A stretch of DNA of 57,050 nucleotides from the NCBI RefSeq assembly GCF_023284005.1, contig NZ_JAKIKS010000023.1, positions 1-57,050 on the forward strand, given 5' to 3'. This DNA comes from Shewanella surugensis (lineage in GTDB: Bacteria > Pseudomonadota > Gammaproteobacteria > Enterobacterales > Shewanellaceae). The notes under the pieces were generated by a model that saw nothing but the letters and a program-made list of their open reading frames with translations, was not told the origin of the DNA and searched no databases. Positions 8,067 through 17,234 of this stretch are shown here, one piece after another. Both the position numbers and the translations under genes were made by a program. Position 1 is the first letter of the stretch. Each line of letters opens with the position of its first letter.

Positions 8067-8874
8067 ATTACCCGAAGTTGAAGTGACTCGTCAAGGTATT
8101 TCCCCTTACTTAATTGATAACAAAGTCACTAAATTAATTGTCCGCAATGCTCGATTACGTTGGCCAGTACCTGAAATAGCACAACAAATTGTCGGCCAAG
8201 TGATCCGTAACGTCAGACGCCGAGCTAAATATTTACTCATTGATACCGATGCCGGGACCACCATCATCCATTTAGGCATGTCAGGGAGCTTACGACTCGT
8301 TTCCCTTAACACTCCCGTAGAGAAGCATGATCATATTGATTTAGAACTTGCCAGTGGCCGTATATTACGTTTGAACGATCCACGTCGCTTTGGTGCTTGG
8401 CTTTGGTGTGAACTCCCTGAAGAAGCCCATCCTTTACTGTCAAAATTGGGACCCGAACCCCTGCATAGCAGCTTCAATCAAGAATACTTATTAGCGGCGC
8501 TTAAGAATAAAAAGAAAGCCATTAAGCTATGCTTAATGGATAATCATATCGTCGTCGGCGTCGGTAATATTTATGCGAATGAAGCCTTATTTGCTGCTGG
8601 TATTCATCCTCAAGCACCTGCAGGAAAGATTGATATTGAACGCCTCATTTTACTTGTCGTCGAAGTTAAACAAATTCTTAAAAAGGCCATCGAGCAAGGT
8701 GGAACGACACTGAAGGATTTTACTAATGCCGAGGGTAAACCCGGTTATTTTGCTCAAAAGTTACATGTCTATGGCAAAGGCGGACAAGCCTGTACCCAAT
8801 GTGGTCATTTGTTAAGTGAAATACGATTGGGACAGCGTGCAACGGTTTTTTGTTCTTTGTGCCAAACTCTTTAG
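8059..8874 (+). CDS. mutM: Formamidopyrimidine-DNA glycosylase (Fpg/MutM)
   Basis: The 271-residue protein begins M-PELPEVE, giving the catalytic N-terminal Pro2 and Glu3 after Met removal. Lys57 lies in RRRAKYLL, the [16 protein letters not shown] helix-two-turn-helix region is intact, and the C-terminal zinc finger has Cys245, 248, 265 and 268 with Arg260 for lesion contact. It excises 8-oxoguanine and FaPy bases and nicks the abasic site by beta/delta elimination. Every diagnostic residue of the family is present and the length is normal. It is translationally coupled to the preceding gene by an 8-base overlap. Confidence 0.97.
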   Translation: MPELPEVEVTRQGISPYLIDNKVTKLIVRNARLRWPVPEIAQQIVGQVIRNVRRRAKYLLIDTDAGTTIIHLGMSGSLRLVSLNTPVEKHDHIDLELASGRILRLNDPRRFGAWLWCELPEEAHPLLSKLGPEPLHSSFNQEYLLAALKNKKKAIKLCLMDNHIVVGVGNIYANEALFAAGIHPQAPAGKIDIERLILLVVEVKQILKKAIEQGGTTLKDFTNAEGKPGYFAQKLHVYGKGGQACTQCGHLLSEIRLGQRATVFCSLCQTL

Positions 8875-8914
8875 GCTCTGTTAACTTGCAGGCCTAAAAA
8901 TAAGCAATAAAAGG

Positions 8915-9478
8915 ATGCCACTGATGGATGATGCAACCCCAAAATCAAATAACCTATTAGGTAACCACGCCGCTGGAGAACGTGCAAATGCATTGGTCGA
9001 GCACTTGCAAGCACAAGGGATCAGTGCCATTTCTTTATCGTATAATAAAAATCCCCGCAGCAAGCTATCTCGCCTTTGGCTCAACTTCGCTACGCGAAGC
9101 GAGGTATTAAGATACTGAAAGACTAAAACTTACGCAGCCAGCTGCGGGGAATCAGACCCACTGAGATTAAAGGGCCACCCGCAATGAGCCACAATGCAGC
9201 CAATATTGCCCAAGGTTTAGCGGGGCTCTGTCATCAAGAAAATTTACCTATGCCAGTCAATATTGACCAAAGAGCAAAATAAAGCTCTGGGTGGAATCAA
9301 CCCCTTACCAAGCCGATTACAAGAGAGCCTTGATGCTTTCAAGAGTAATGCGGTATTACAAGATGCATTAGGGCAAGCCTTATTTGAAACGATTATTGCC
9401 ATTCGACTAGAGGAATTTGCATTATTCATGAAATCAACGCCTGCCGAAATTATTGCTGCAACCTGCTGGCAGCAATAA
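8915..9478 (+). pseudogene. Remnant of a glutamine synthetase-family gene (GlnA/PuuA-like), frameshifted and internally deleted
   Basis: An ATG with AAGG upstream opens a frame ending in ALVEHLQAQGISAISLSY, like the N-terminus of the GS catalytic-like families. This runs into a stop at 9116-9118 through a TTCGCTACGCGAAGC palindromic stretch. Then the frame containing AMSHNAANIAQGLAG (about 9180-9225) resembles the GS segment near the C-terminus, and after a further frameshift 9263-9478 encodes INPLPSRLQESLDAF, the usual LPTSLxEALDAL motif of these enzymes. The catalytic core is missing. A functional enzyme is not possible. The closest relatives would be gamma-glutamylpolyamine synthetase-type proteins; this is from memory of the family pattern. 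Confidence 0.7.
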
Positions 9479-9481
9479 TAT

Positions 9482-9510
9482 ACCCGCTGAAGATGCAGGA
9501 TCCAGCGGGT
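9482..9510 (-). terminator. Hairpin downstream of coaD
   Basis: ACCCGCTG (9482-9489) pairs perfectly with CAGCGGGT (9503-9510). It lies 15 bases past the coaD stop on the minus strand and only a few bases past the convergent GS remnant. The following tracts (TATATTATT on the minus strand, TTTA on the plus strand) are weak, so termination efficiency is unclear. Confidence 0.4.
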
Positions 9511-9524
9511 TTACTTGGGTGTGA

Positions 9525-10004
<480 letters not shown>

Positions 10005-10121
10005 TTACCTTATCACATCAAAAATATTTGCAACTATCCTACTCTTAGATCAGAATATTGTGAATATATGACGAGCACCTAAATGATAAAATATCGCTCA
10101 ACTGCAGTGTCTTAAGTTTAT

Positions 10122-10814
10122 TTATTTACGGGCAGGCCAAGCTAATGCCTCTGGAGAAGTCAAATCAGCCATTAATGCCTTCACTTGCGGACAAGTAAAA
10201 TTCACACCTTGGAAAGGAACATCTCTATACTCATAATCGCATCCAAGATACTGAAAAGATAAACAGTACGCATGTAAATAAGTCCGATCTGATTTTTCCC
10301 CGCCATAAAGCTCATCACCTAAAATGGGCACTCTTAAACTGGCTAACGCCACCCGCAGCTGATGAGTCTTACCACTATGAGGCTTAAGTAAATATAGCCT
10401 TAAACCGTCATTCACGGAATAGGAGAAAAACTGCGTAATAGCAGGATTAAGTTGCGTTCTTAAAAGCTTGTGCATACTGCGCCGTGACTTACTCATATCG
10501 CCAACAACCCAGCCTTGCTTTTTTTTAGGCTTTCCTGCCGCCACTGCCAAATAATATTTCTGTACCTTGTGAGCACTAAATAAGCGAGTAAATTCTGCCG
10601 CCGCATTTGACGTTTTAGCCAACAATAATAATCCAGAGGTGGGGGTATCGAGCCGATGAACTGAATATAATTTTATTTGTAAATCTTGTTCTAACTGCGC
10701 CATCACACCAGCAGAGCCCGATTGACTATGAAAATGAACATTAGCCGATTTTGAAATCACCAAAAAATCAGCTTCATTTGCAATAATTCGATACATATAG
10801 ACCCGCATTCTCAT
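10122..10814 (-). CDS. RluA-family RNA pseudouridine synthase
   Basis: The 230-residue protein has the catalytic motif HRLDTPTSG at 53-61, with Asp56 the nucleophile, and the C-terminal HQLRVALASLRVPILGDELYGG block of the RluA family. There is no N-terminal S4 domain. It resembles the short TIGR01621-type group; the target uridine is unknown. The ATG overlaps the sensor kinase stop as TAATG, so it is the last gene of the ygiW-PepSY-regulator-kinase operon. The second Met (residue 3) is an alternative start. Why an RNA modifier is coupled to a two-component system is not evident. Confidence 0.88.
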   Translation of the reverse strand: MRMRVYMYRIIANEADFLVISKSANVHFHSQSGSAGVMAQLEQDLQIKLYSVHRLDTPTSGLLLLAKTSNAAAEFTRLFSAHKVQKYYLAVAAGKPKKKQGWVVGDMSKSRRSMHKLLRTQLNPAITQFFSYSVNDGLRLYLLKPHSGKTHQLRVALASLRVPILGDELYGGEKSDRTYLHAYCLSFQYLGCDYEYRDVPFQGVNFTCPQVKALMADLTSPEALAWPARK

Positions 10815-12178
10815 TAAAAAGTAATAGTAACAACCAATCCTGGGTGATTGTCACTTAAGATAATGCTGGCATTATGACGCGATAATATCGCTTTAACCAT
10901 AGATAAACCGAGTCCAGTGCCTTTATAATGACGACTAGGATCTAATCTCACCAAACGCTCAAATACTCTCTCTTTCTCTTCATCAGGTATACCAATACCA
11001 TCGTCACTAATGATTAACGTATTCTCTTTTTGGATAATGTTAATTTTTGCACCCTTAGGAGAATATTTAATAGCATTATCAACAAGGTTAAATATCGCTT
11101 GGAATAATAAGTATTTATCTCCAGTAATAAGATAGTCATCTTCCATTTCGAGCACTAAACTTTGTTCATTGTATTCTGTAATCGCTTCAGCCATTTCAAA
11201 TAAATCACGACTGATCGCTTGTAAACTGAGTTCTTGTAACTCCAGTGTTTGTTGGCCTTCTTCTATGCGTGTTAAAGATAACATGGCATCAAAAGTCGCC
11301 AAACAATGATCAAGTTCTTCTGTGATAATCGCGCAATTTTCGGGTAAAGCCTCTCTTGATTTCTCTGGTAATTGCTCTAAGCCTATACGCAAATGAGACA
11401 AGGGGGTCCGTAAATCATGAGCGATGTTATCGGTGACTCCACGAACGGCAGCCAGATTACCTTCTAAGGTATCGAGTACGCGGTTAAATTGCTGAGCTAA
11501 CATATCAAATTCATCTTTACGCCAGCTAATAGGAAGACGGGTAGAATATTCCCCTTTCTCAATTTGTTCACTCAGGCGGTTATATTGAACCAAACGCCGC
11601 AATAACGTTTTAGAAAAAAGGTAACCTAATGCCAAGGTCAGGACAATAGTCAGCATTAATGCTGTAATAGCAGCATTACTAAATTTATCAATTAACGTGC
11701 CCAGTTGATCGGTACGCGTGGCTATCAATACCGGACCATATCGGGTCATTGCCAAACCACCGGTCAAGATATGTAGCTTATCCGAACCACCCGCAAAAAC
11801 AGGAAATTCACGTTTTTTGGGTAGCATCGGCATATCATCAGGGATCATGCTTAATGCACCAATGAGATCCACTGAATTTCGCCAAACGATTAATGCCACT
11901 TTAGGATCGGCGGTACGCACTTGAGTCGCAAAACTGCGACGATCTAAGGTTAAAGCCATTTGTTGATAACGGGCTTTTTCTGCCGCAAGCTGCTGATCAA
12001 GCTGAGACTCTTGCTCACTCATTAATTGTCGGTACATACCAAATAATAAGGTACCAATGATAAGAATAACCAATATTGAAAAAATAATGGTTATTCTCCA
12101 TGCGCTACTCTGGTGAGGCTTAATGCCCTTGACGTAACCGATAACCTGCGCCTCTAACCGTTTCGATGAGTTCACCAT
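10814..12178 (-). CDS. Membrane sensor histidine kinase (QseC-like context)
   Basis: The 454-residue protein has membrane spans at about 29-48 and 170-190 flanking a sensor domain of about 120 residues, then HAMP (190-245), a HisKA helix with His254 in NIAHDLRTPLS, and an HATPase_c domain with Asn368 in NLVDNAIKYS, DDGIGIP 392-398 and GTGLGL 420-425. It is complete. The annotated ATG makes its first 59 bases overlap the regulator gene in another frame; no later ATG precedes the first membrane span, so either this overlap is real or a rare start codon near the regulator stop is used. It pairs with the regulator just upstream. The signal is unknown. Confidence 0.92.
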   Translation of the reverse strand: MVNSSKRLEAQVIGYVKGIKPHQSSAWRITIIFSILVILIIGTLLFGMYRQLMSEQESQLDQQLAAEKARYQQMALTLDRRSFATQVRTADPKVALIVWRNSVDLIGALSMIPDDMPMLPKKREFPVFAGGSDKLHILTGGLAMTRYGPVLIATRTDQLGTLIDKFSNAAITALMLTIVLTLALGYLFSKTLLRRLVQYNRLSEQIEKGEYSTRLPISWRKDEFDMLAQQFNRVLDTLEGNLAAVRGVTDNIAHDLRTPLSHLRIGLEQLPEKSREALPENCAIITEELDHCLATFDAMLSLTRIEEGQQTLELQELSLQAISRDLFEMAEAITEYNEQSLVLEMEDDYLITGDKYLLFQAIFNLVDNAIKYSPKGAKINIIQKENTLIISDDGIGIPDEEKERVFERLVRLDPSRHYKGTGLGLSMVKAILSRHNASIILSDNHPGLVVTITF

Positions 12179-12797
12179 GGCCCAACTCCTCGAGCTTTCT
12201 ACGAAGTTTTGCTATATGCACATCAATAACATTGGTACGGGGGTCAAAATGATAGTCCCATACTGCTTCAAACAAGAGAGTACGACTGATCACCTGATCA
12301 GCATGCTCCATTAAATATTTTAGCAGTTGGAATTCTTTTGGCTGTAACATAAGTTCATTATCATCAACCAATACTTTACGCGTCAGCAATTCCATTGTCA
12401 GCGGTCCAACGACTAAATCTGTTTTAGTCGGTTGTAACTCGCCTCTTTGCATGAGTTTTTCAGCTCTCACTAATAACTCTGAAAAAGCAAATGGTTTAGT
12501 CATGTAATCATCACCACCTGCACGCAATCCTTTCACTCGCTCATCAACGTGACTTAATGCCGATAGAATCAATACCGGAGTCTGGCTACCTGTGGCACGT
12601 AACGCCGCTAATACTTTTAGACCATCTAATTGAGGCAACATACGATCTAATATAATCAAGTCATATTTCATACTGGTAGCAAGTAACAAACCTTGATGCC
12701 CATCTGTTGCTGTTTCAATATTATAGCCTTGTTCCGCAAAGCCTTTGACGACATAATCGATTGTTGTACTATCATCTTCTACTATCAGTATTTTCAT
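12120..12797 (-). CDS. OmpR/PhoB-family response regulator
   Basis: From the ATG at 12797 (MKILIVEDD) the protein is 225 residues: a receiver domain with acidic pair ED at 7-8, phospho-acceptor Asp51 (LIILDRMLPQLDG) and Lys101 (MTKPF), and a C-terminal winged helix ending in RGAGYRL. I preferred this start over the ATG four codons earlier because MKILIVEDD is the family's usual N-terminus; it begins two bases after the stop of the PepSY-like gene. It is translationally coupled to both neighbours. It probably regulates this operon and envelope genes, as QseB does, but this is inference. Confidence 0.93.
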   Translation of the reverse strand: MKILIVEDDSTTIDYVVKGFAEQGYNIETATDGHQGLLLATSMKYDLIILDRMLPQLDGLKVLAALRATGSQTPVLILSALSHVDERVKGLRAGGDDYMTKPFAFSELLVRAEKLMQRGELQPTKTDLVVGPLTMELLTRKVLVDDNELMLQPKEFQLLKYLMEHADQVISRTLLFEAVWDYHFDPRTNVIDVHIAKLRRKLEELGHGELIETVRGAGYRLRQGH

Positions 12798-12799
12798 AG

Positions 12800-13321
12800 T
12801 TAATCCCATTTCAGCAAAGGTAATAAGCGTTGACTATTAATATTATATGCCAACTGATGCTGACCTTCTTGCGTTAAAAATTCAAGTTCTAAATAGTTAA
12901 TGCCTAATGCATTATCAATACTCGCTTTAATCAAATAACCTTGATTATTTTTACTCGCTTTTTGCACTAATTCAGAAAATGTCATCTGAATGCTCTTTAA
13001 TGCTAATACTGCAACCAATTCACTTTTTTCTTTCCTATTAAAAAAATAAGAATCTTGCGCCAATAACTTTCCATCACTTGCACGATAAGAATAGGTCAAT
13101 ATTTTATTAGCGCTAGCGTTAATAATGCGGAAATCATAGACTAGTTCACCTTCTTTTTGTTCAACATCAAAACCCGAAATTTCGCCCAAATGCAAATTTT
13201 CGAGCTTACGTATGACAACCATAACAGGTTGATTCTCTGTCTGAGAAAGTAATAGGTAGAGCTCTGGTTCTGCAGCAACTGCCCCAGAAAAAAGTATTAA
13301 ACCTACTAGCCATCGAGCCAT
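12800..13321 (-). CDS. Periplasmic PepSY-like protein in the two-component operon
   Basis: The start is set at 13321 because GGAGG lies four bases before it and the protein then begins with a clean signal peptide (MARWLVGLILFSGAVAA, cleavage about residue 18). The mature part is about 155 residues, mostly beta-strand-like, with a segment (ASDGKLLAQD, YNINSQRLLPL) resembling PepSY-type repeats. The family assignment is tentative. Genes of this kind often sit beside ygiW/qseBC-like systems, where a periplasmic accessory could influence the kinase. No catalytic residues are visible. Confidence 0.75.
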   Translation of the reverse strand: MARWLVGLILFSGAVAAEPELYLLLSQTENQPVMVVIRKLENLHLGEISGFDVEQKEGELVYDFRIINASANKILTYSYRASDGKLLAQDSYFFNRKEKSELVAVLALKSIQMTFSELVQKASKNNQGYLIKASIDNALGINYLELEFLTQEGQHQLAYNINSQRLLPLLKWD

Positions 13322-13372
13322 GGTTCCTCCGTGATGAATGCCGCTCTTTATCATATAAAACAATCGTTATTG

Positions 13373-13705
13373 TTAAATCAGACGAGCGCTGTCAATTTCA
13401 ATTTCAATGCCTTTCCAGCGGTCCTCTTTCTGACCAATTAATGTCACCTGATTGTTATCCGATACTTCCATATCGCGCCATAGCGTGTTCTTTATTTCAA
13501 CTTCGACATCACCAGCATTATCACGAAACAAGTATGACCCATCATCTAAACTTTTAACAAGGTATCCGGAGAATGTAACTGATGCGCCTTTGTTAACAAT
13601 ACTATCTGACGATTTGAACCTCACTTCAGGCTGATTATTATCAGCATTTGCAGGCAAAGTTAATACACAGGTCAATATGATGGAGCCTGCCAATGTTTTT
13701 GTCAT
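13373..13705 (-). CDS. YgiW/YdeI-family (BOF domain) periplasmic stress protein
   Basis: The 110-residue protein has a signal peptide (cleavage after ANA, about residue 21) and a single OB-fold BOF domain containing GYLVKSLDDGSYLFRD and VEVEIKNTLWRD, the pattern of YgiW/YdeI/VisP. In Enterobacteria ygiW sits immediately upstream of qseBC, and the same order is seen here with a PepSY-like gene between. The domain binds small ligands or acts in envelope stress resistance. It is the first gene of the operon and lies about 110 bp after modC on the same strand, so read-through is possible. Confidence 0.88.
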   Translation of the reverse strand: MTKTLAGSIILTCVLTLPANADNNQPEVRFKSSDSIVNKGASVTFSGYLVKSLDDGSYLFRDNAGDVEVEIKNTLWRDMEVSDNNQVTLIGQKEDRWKGIEIEIDSARLI

Positions 13706-13816
13706 TTTTACTGCCCCTTCCCTAAATATAGGCTAGAGTACAAAATAGTTAATAATCTTGAGGTGGCTGACAGATTAAACTTTGATCATCTGTTTATCAC
13801 TCTTCAACATTTTATT

Positions 13817-14926
13817 TCAATCACTTGAAGAAAAAACATGAATAAAACTTGGATTTAACATCATCATCGTCTCCCCTCCTTGAACTAAAGCTAATTGATT
13901 AACAACTTGTATAGAGAGTTCCAAATGTAACCTTTGATTATTTTCTTGCAAGCTTACCGTTAAACGCATCATATCTCCCATTGTGATTAAAGAAACAATA
14001 CACACAACAAAACAATTAACCTGTTGCTTAACAAGCAAATTATTTGCAAACTCAATACCCAGATTCGATATTGTCCAGCGAACCTTCATACCTTCTTCAA
14101 GGCTCTGCTGATAAGGAACAGCCACCGTCATTCCCTGCCATGTTAACCAAGTCGACCCCGATGGTTCTGAATGGGTATCGACGATACCATCAAAAATATT
14201 TCTCAGCCCCATTTGTCTCGCCACTATTTCTGATTTTGGCTGACTCAAAATTTGATGTGGAGTACCTTGTTGTAACATGAAACCGTTATCCATCAACATC
14301 ATTTTATCTGCCAGTAATAATGCCTCTTTCAGATCATGAGTTACCATCACCACGGGAATATTTAAACTGCTTTTTAGACTCAATAATGCTTCATATAAAA
14401 ATTCTCTTGCCTCCCAATCGACGGCAGAAAAAGGCTCATCTAATAACAGTAGTTCAGGCTCTCTAACCAATGCCCGTGCAAGCGCTATCCGCTGTTGCTG
14501 CCCACCTGATAAATGCCTAGGCCGCCTTGAACCTAAGTGAGAAAGTTTCATTTTTGCTAACCACTGAGTCGCACGCAACATCCTCTCTTGCTTAGGAACA
14601 TGATCTAAACCAGCAAGAATATTATCTAATGCCGTTAAATGAGGAAATAAGCCAAAATGTTGAGGGACATAACCAACATGACGTTCAGCCGGAGAAAGAC
14701 TCTTTTGTGAAGCCGTATCATACCAAAGCCGGTCTCCACACTGAATATGACCGACTTGAGGTAAGCTTAATCCAGCAAGCATCCTAAGTAGCGTCGACTT
14801 ACCACCGCCAGAAGACCCTACGACAGCCAATAACTCTCCCGCTTTACAATCAAAATTCACCACCAATCGAATAGGGCTCTGTTGTTCAATTTGACAAATG
14901 AGCCCTTTGAAAGAGTCAATTTTCAT
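13817..14926 (-). CDS. modC: Molybdate ABC transporter ATP-binding protein
   Basis: The 369-residue ATPase has Walker A GSSGGGKST at 37-45, a signature LSGGQQQRIALARAL, Walker B LLLLDEPFSAVD and the switch histidine in VMVTHDLKEAL. The C-terminal region (about 270-369) is the regulatory Mop/TOBE extension usual for ModC. It energises molybdate import. Its first 11 bases overlap modB. It is the last gene of the mo-/mod cluster. Confidence 0.95.
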   Translation of the reverse strand: MKIDSFKGLICQIEQQSPIRLVVNFDCKAGELLAVVGSSGGGKSTLLRMLAGLSLPQVGHIQCGDRLWYDTASQKSLSPAERHVGYVPQHFGLFPHLTALDNILAGLDHVPKQERMLRATQWLAKMKLSHLGSRRPRHLSGGQQQRIALARALVREPELLLLDEPFSAVDWEAREFLYEALLSLKSSLNIPVVMVTHDLKEALLLADKMMLMDNGFMLQQGTPHQILSQPKSEIVARQMGLRNIFDGIVDTHSEPSGSTWLTWQGMTVAVPYQQSLEEGMKVRWTISNLGIEFANNLLVKQQVNCFVVCIVSLITMGDMMRLTVSLQENNQRLHLELSIQVVNQLALVQGGETMMMLNPSFIHVFSSSD

Positions 14927-15593
14927 GTCGACTTCCAGCTCCTATATGACGAGATAGGCTCGTCGTCATCGCCAATACGCTTATAGCAAATAAAAGCAGT
15001 AGCATAGACATTAAACCTGCACTTTCAAAATCAAATGCTTGCACACTATCATAAATGGCAATAGCAATCGTTTTGGTTTCACCAGCAATATTGCCTCCCA
15101 TCATTAACACCACGCCAAACTCACCTAATACATGGGAAAAGCACAAAACAAACGCCATCAATATACCAGGCCAAATCATAGGCAATTCTATTTTAAATAA
15201 GATTTTAGTTCGGCTCATGCCGCAACAAGCCGCCGCATCTCTAACTTCTGTAGGTATGGCTTCAAATGCACGTTGAATCGGTTGAATGGCAAAGGGGATA
15301 TTAACCAAAAGAGAAGCGACGACCAGTCCAGAAAAATGAAACACTAATTGCACACCAAACCAGTGATCCAATTGTTGTCCAAGCCAAGATTGCTGGCCTA
15401 ACCCTGATAATAAATAGTAACCGACAACAGTGGGAGGTAAGACCAAAGGTACCATGACTAAGGCTTCAATCCACGCCTTGCCTTTAAATGGAGTGTAAGC
15501 AAGTAATCTACTGAAAAATACAGAGAAAGGAATTAGAATCACCACAGTCACACCGCTCAATTTAATCGAGAGTAATAATGCTTGCCAATCCAT
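14916..15593 (-). CDS. modB: Molybdate ABC transporter permease
   Basis: The 225-residue protein has five or six membrane spans and the EAA loop (EVRDAAACCGMSRTKILFKIELP) that contacts the ATPase. LPPTVVGYYLL and HVLGEFGVVLMMGGN are characteristic of ModB. Its ATG overlaps the modA stop by one base (TAATG) and its 3' end overlaps modC, giving tight translational coupling. It forms the channel of the molybdate importer. Confidence 0.96.
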   Translation of the reverse strand: MDWQALLLSIKLSGVTVVILIPFSVFFSRLLAYTPFKGKAWIEALVMVPLVLPPTVVGYYLLSGLGQQSWLGQQLDHWFGVQLVFHFSGLVVASLLVNIPFAIQPIQRAFEAIPTEVRDAAACCGMSRTKILFKIELPMIWPGILMAFVLCFSHVLGEFGVVLMMGGNIAGETKTIAIAIYDSVQAFDFESAGLMSMLLLLFAISVLAMTTSLSRHIGAGSRHEN

Positions 15594-16408
15594 TATTGAG
15601 ACTCTATTTTAGCAAAGCCATATTGCTTGAAAATAGACTGGGTTTTAGATGATAAAACATATTGGTAAAATAATGCTGCCGTCGTATCGGCCTTGTTAAG
15701 CAAGGCCATACTCTGCTTTAAAGGGGGATACAAATCCATGGGCAATACTAAATAATTCACTTTCTCGGTAAACTGAGGACGAATAGCCAATGACAAAGCA
15801 ACAATCCCACCTTCCACTGCACCAGTCAAAACAAATTGAGCCGCCTGTGAGACATTTTCCCCTAATACCAATCTAGGCTGGATTTTGTCCCATAGCCCAA
15901 GTCTATTAAGCAACACTTGAGCACGCTCTCCATAAGGCGCGTGCCTGGGATTAGCAATGGCAAAGCGATATAATTGTCCCGACGCCAATAATGTTTTCAC
16001 CCCAAGTAATGCTTTATCCAATAATAAAGGAGAGCTTTTGGGGGCAACTAACGCTAATTTTCCAATCGCATAAACTTGCGCTTCTCCCTTTATTAAATGC
16101 ACTTTAGCAAGTTGTTCAACATAAGACTCATCTGCAGACAGAAATAATTGAAAAGGGGCACCATGCATAATTTGCGCAACAAGATTGCCTGATGAACCAT
16201 AAGACACATTGACACTTAATCCTGTATCGGCTTCAAACTGCTTAACAATATCATCCAAAGCAAATTTAATACTGGAAGCCGCTGCAATTAACGGAATATC
16301 CGTTTTATGGGGTATAACAGGGGTAGCCTGAGCTGAAAAGGCAGTAAAGAACAAAGACCAAAATAATAAAATAACACTTAAACACTGTCTCACTAATGTC
16401 CACCTCAT
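15593..16408 (-). CDS. modA: Molybdate-binding periplasmic protein
   Basis: From the ATG at 16408 (MRWTLVRQ) the protein has a clear signal peptide ending near AFSAQA, then the mature solute-binding domain starting with IPLIAAASSIKFAL; SYGSSGNLVAQI and LFLSADESYVEQL are the conserved oxyanion and hinge motifs of ModA. An in-frame ATG 21 bases earlier overlaps moaE; the later one is preferred because the signal peptide is then well formed and it follows the moaE stop. It delivers molybdate to ModBC, feeding the Moco pathway encoded by the same cluster. Confidence 0.94.
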   Translation of the reverse strand: MRWTLVRQCLSVILLFWSLFFTAFSAQATPVIPHKTDIPLIAAASSIKFALDDIVKQFEADTGLSVNVSYGSSGNLVAQIMHGAPFQLFLSADESYVEQLAKVHLIKGEAQVYAIGKLALVAPKSSPLLLDKALLGVKTLLASGQLYRFAIANPRHAPYGERAQVLLNRLGLWDKIQPRLVLGENVSQAAQFVLTGAVEGGIVALSLAIRPQFTEKVNYLVLPMDLYPPLKQSMALLNKADTTAALFYQYVLSSKTQSIFKQYGFAKIESQ

Positions 16409-16413
16409 GTTAG

Positions 16414-16863
16414 TTACTCTTGTTTCCATTCATGAGCAGCAAGATCATCACTGACTTTTGCGTCAACCCAACGTTGACTTGCTTCATTTGCTTCTAACTT
16501 CCAAAAAGGCGCTTTGGTTTTCAAGAAATCGATTAAAAACTCACAGGCATCAAAAGCGGCCTTTCGATGCTGACTGGTCACACCAATAAAAACGATTTGC
16601 TCCCCTAACGCTAATGTACCCACTCTATGTATAATCCGCACATAATTTAATGGCCAACGGCTACGCGCTTCCTGTTCAATTTGACTCAATATTGCTTCAG
16701 TCATACCAGGATAATGCTCTAACGTTAACTGAGTCACTTGGCTGCCCTCATTAAAATCTCTCACCTTTCCAACAAAAGTAACGATGGCACCATCACTTTT
16801 ATCCTGATTAAGTAATTGATATTCATCAGCTAAACTGAAACTCTCAATTTGTACTCGGATCAT
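16414..16863 (-). CDS. moaE: Molybdopterin synthase catalytic subunit
   Basis: About 149 residues from the ATG at 16863, chosen because GGAG lies seven bases upstream. Conserved segments are GAIVTFVGKVRDFN, LEHYPGMTE, RIIHRVGTL and HRKAAFDACEFLIDFLKTKAPFWK, with the catalytic Lys and Arg residues of MoaE. It forms a heterotetramer with MoaD to convert cyclic pyranopterin monophosphate to molybdopterin. It follows moaD by about 40 bases and precedes modA. Confidence 0.96.
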   Translation of the reverse strand: MIRVQIESFSLADEYQLLNQDKSDGAIVTFVGKVRDFNEGSQVTQLTLEHYPGMTEAILSQIEQEARSRWPLNYVRIIHRVGTLALGEQIVFIGVTSQHRKAAFDACEFLIDFLKTKAPFWKLEANEASQRWVDAKVSDDLAAHEWKQE

Positions 16864-16905
16864 CACTATGCTCCAATGTAAAAATAATCCTAGGACCTGT
16901 TGACC

Positions 16906-17157
16906 CTAACCACCCGTCACAGGCGGGAAAAAAGCAATTTCATCACCATCTTGCACCGATGCGTCCCACTGACTTATCGTTTGATTTACCGCTACCAATA
17001 AACGATCAGAAGCGAGAGCATTAGCCCACTTATCTCCCTTGTTTGATAAATGTAAACGAAGATCATTCGTCGTCTGTAGATCTTCAGTCGCGGCAACCAA
17101 CAAATTACTTAACTCTAATTGTTCTCGAACTTGAGCAAAAAATAACACATTGATCAT
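16906..17157 (-). CDS. moaD: Molybdopterin synthase sulfur carrier subunit
   Basis: The 83-residue ubiquitin-like protein ends in the required VTGG tail, whose last glycine carries the thiocarboxylate. DGDEIAFFPPVTGG is diagnostic. It partners MoaE just downstream. A MITE lies between this gene and moaC, which presumably separates the ancestral moaA-C-D-E unit. A GAGG lies about 12 bases before the ATG, which is rather far. No moaB or moeB is visible in the window. Confidence 0.96.
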   Translation of the reverse strand: MINVLFFAQVREQLELSNLLVAATEDLQTTNDLRLHLSNKGDKWANALASDRLLVAVNQTISQWDASVQDGDEIAFFPPVTGG

Positions 17158-17234
17158 ATCGAAGTATTACCTCTAAATAGATGGCCATCCCTTATCAAAA
17201 AAGGGTTTTCATTGGAACTAGTGAATGGGCTACA

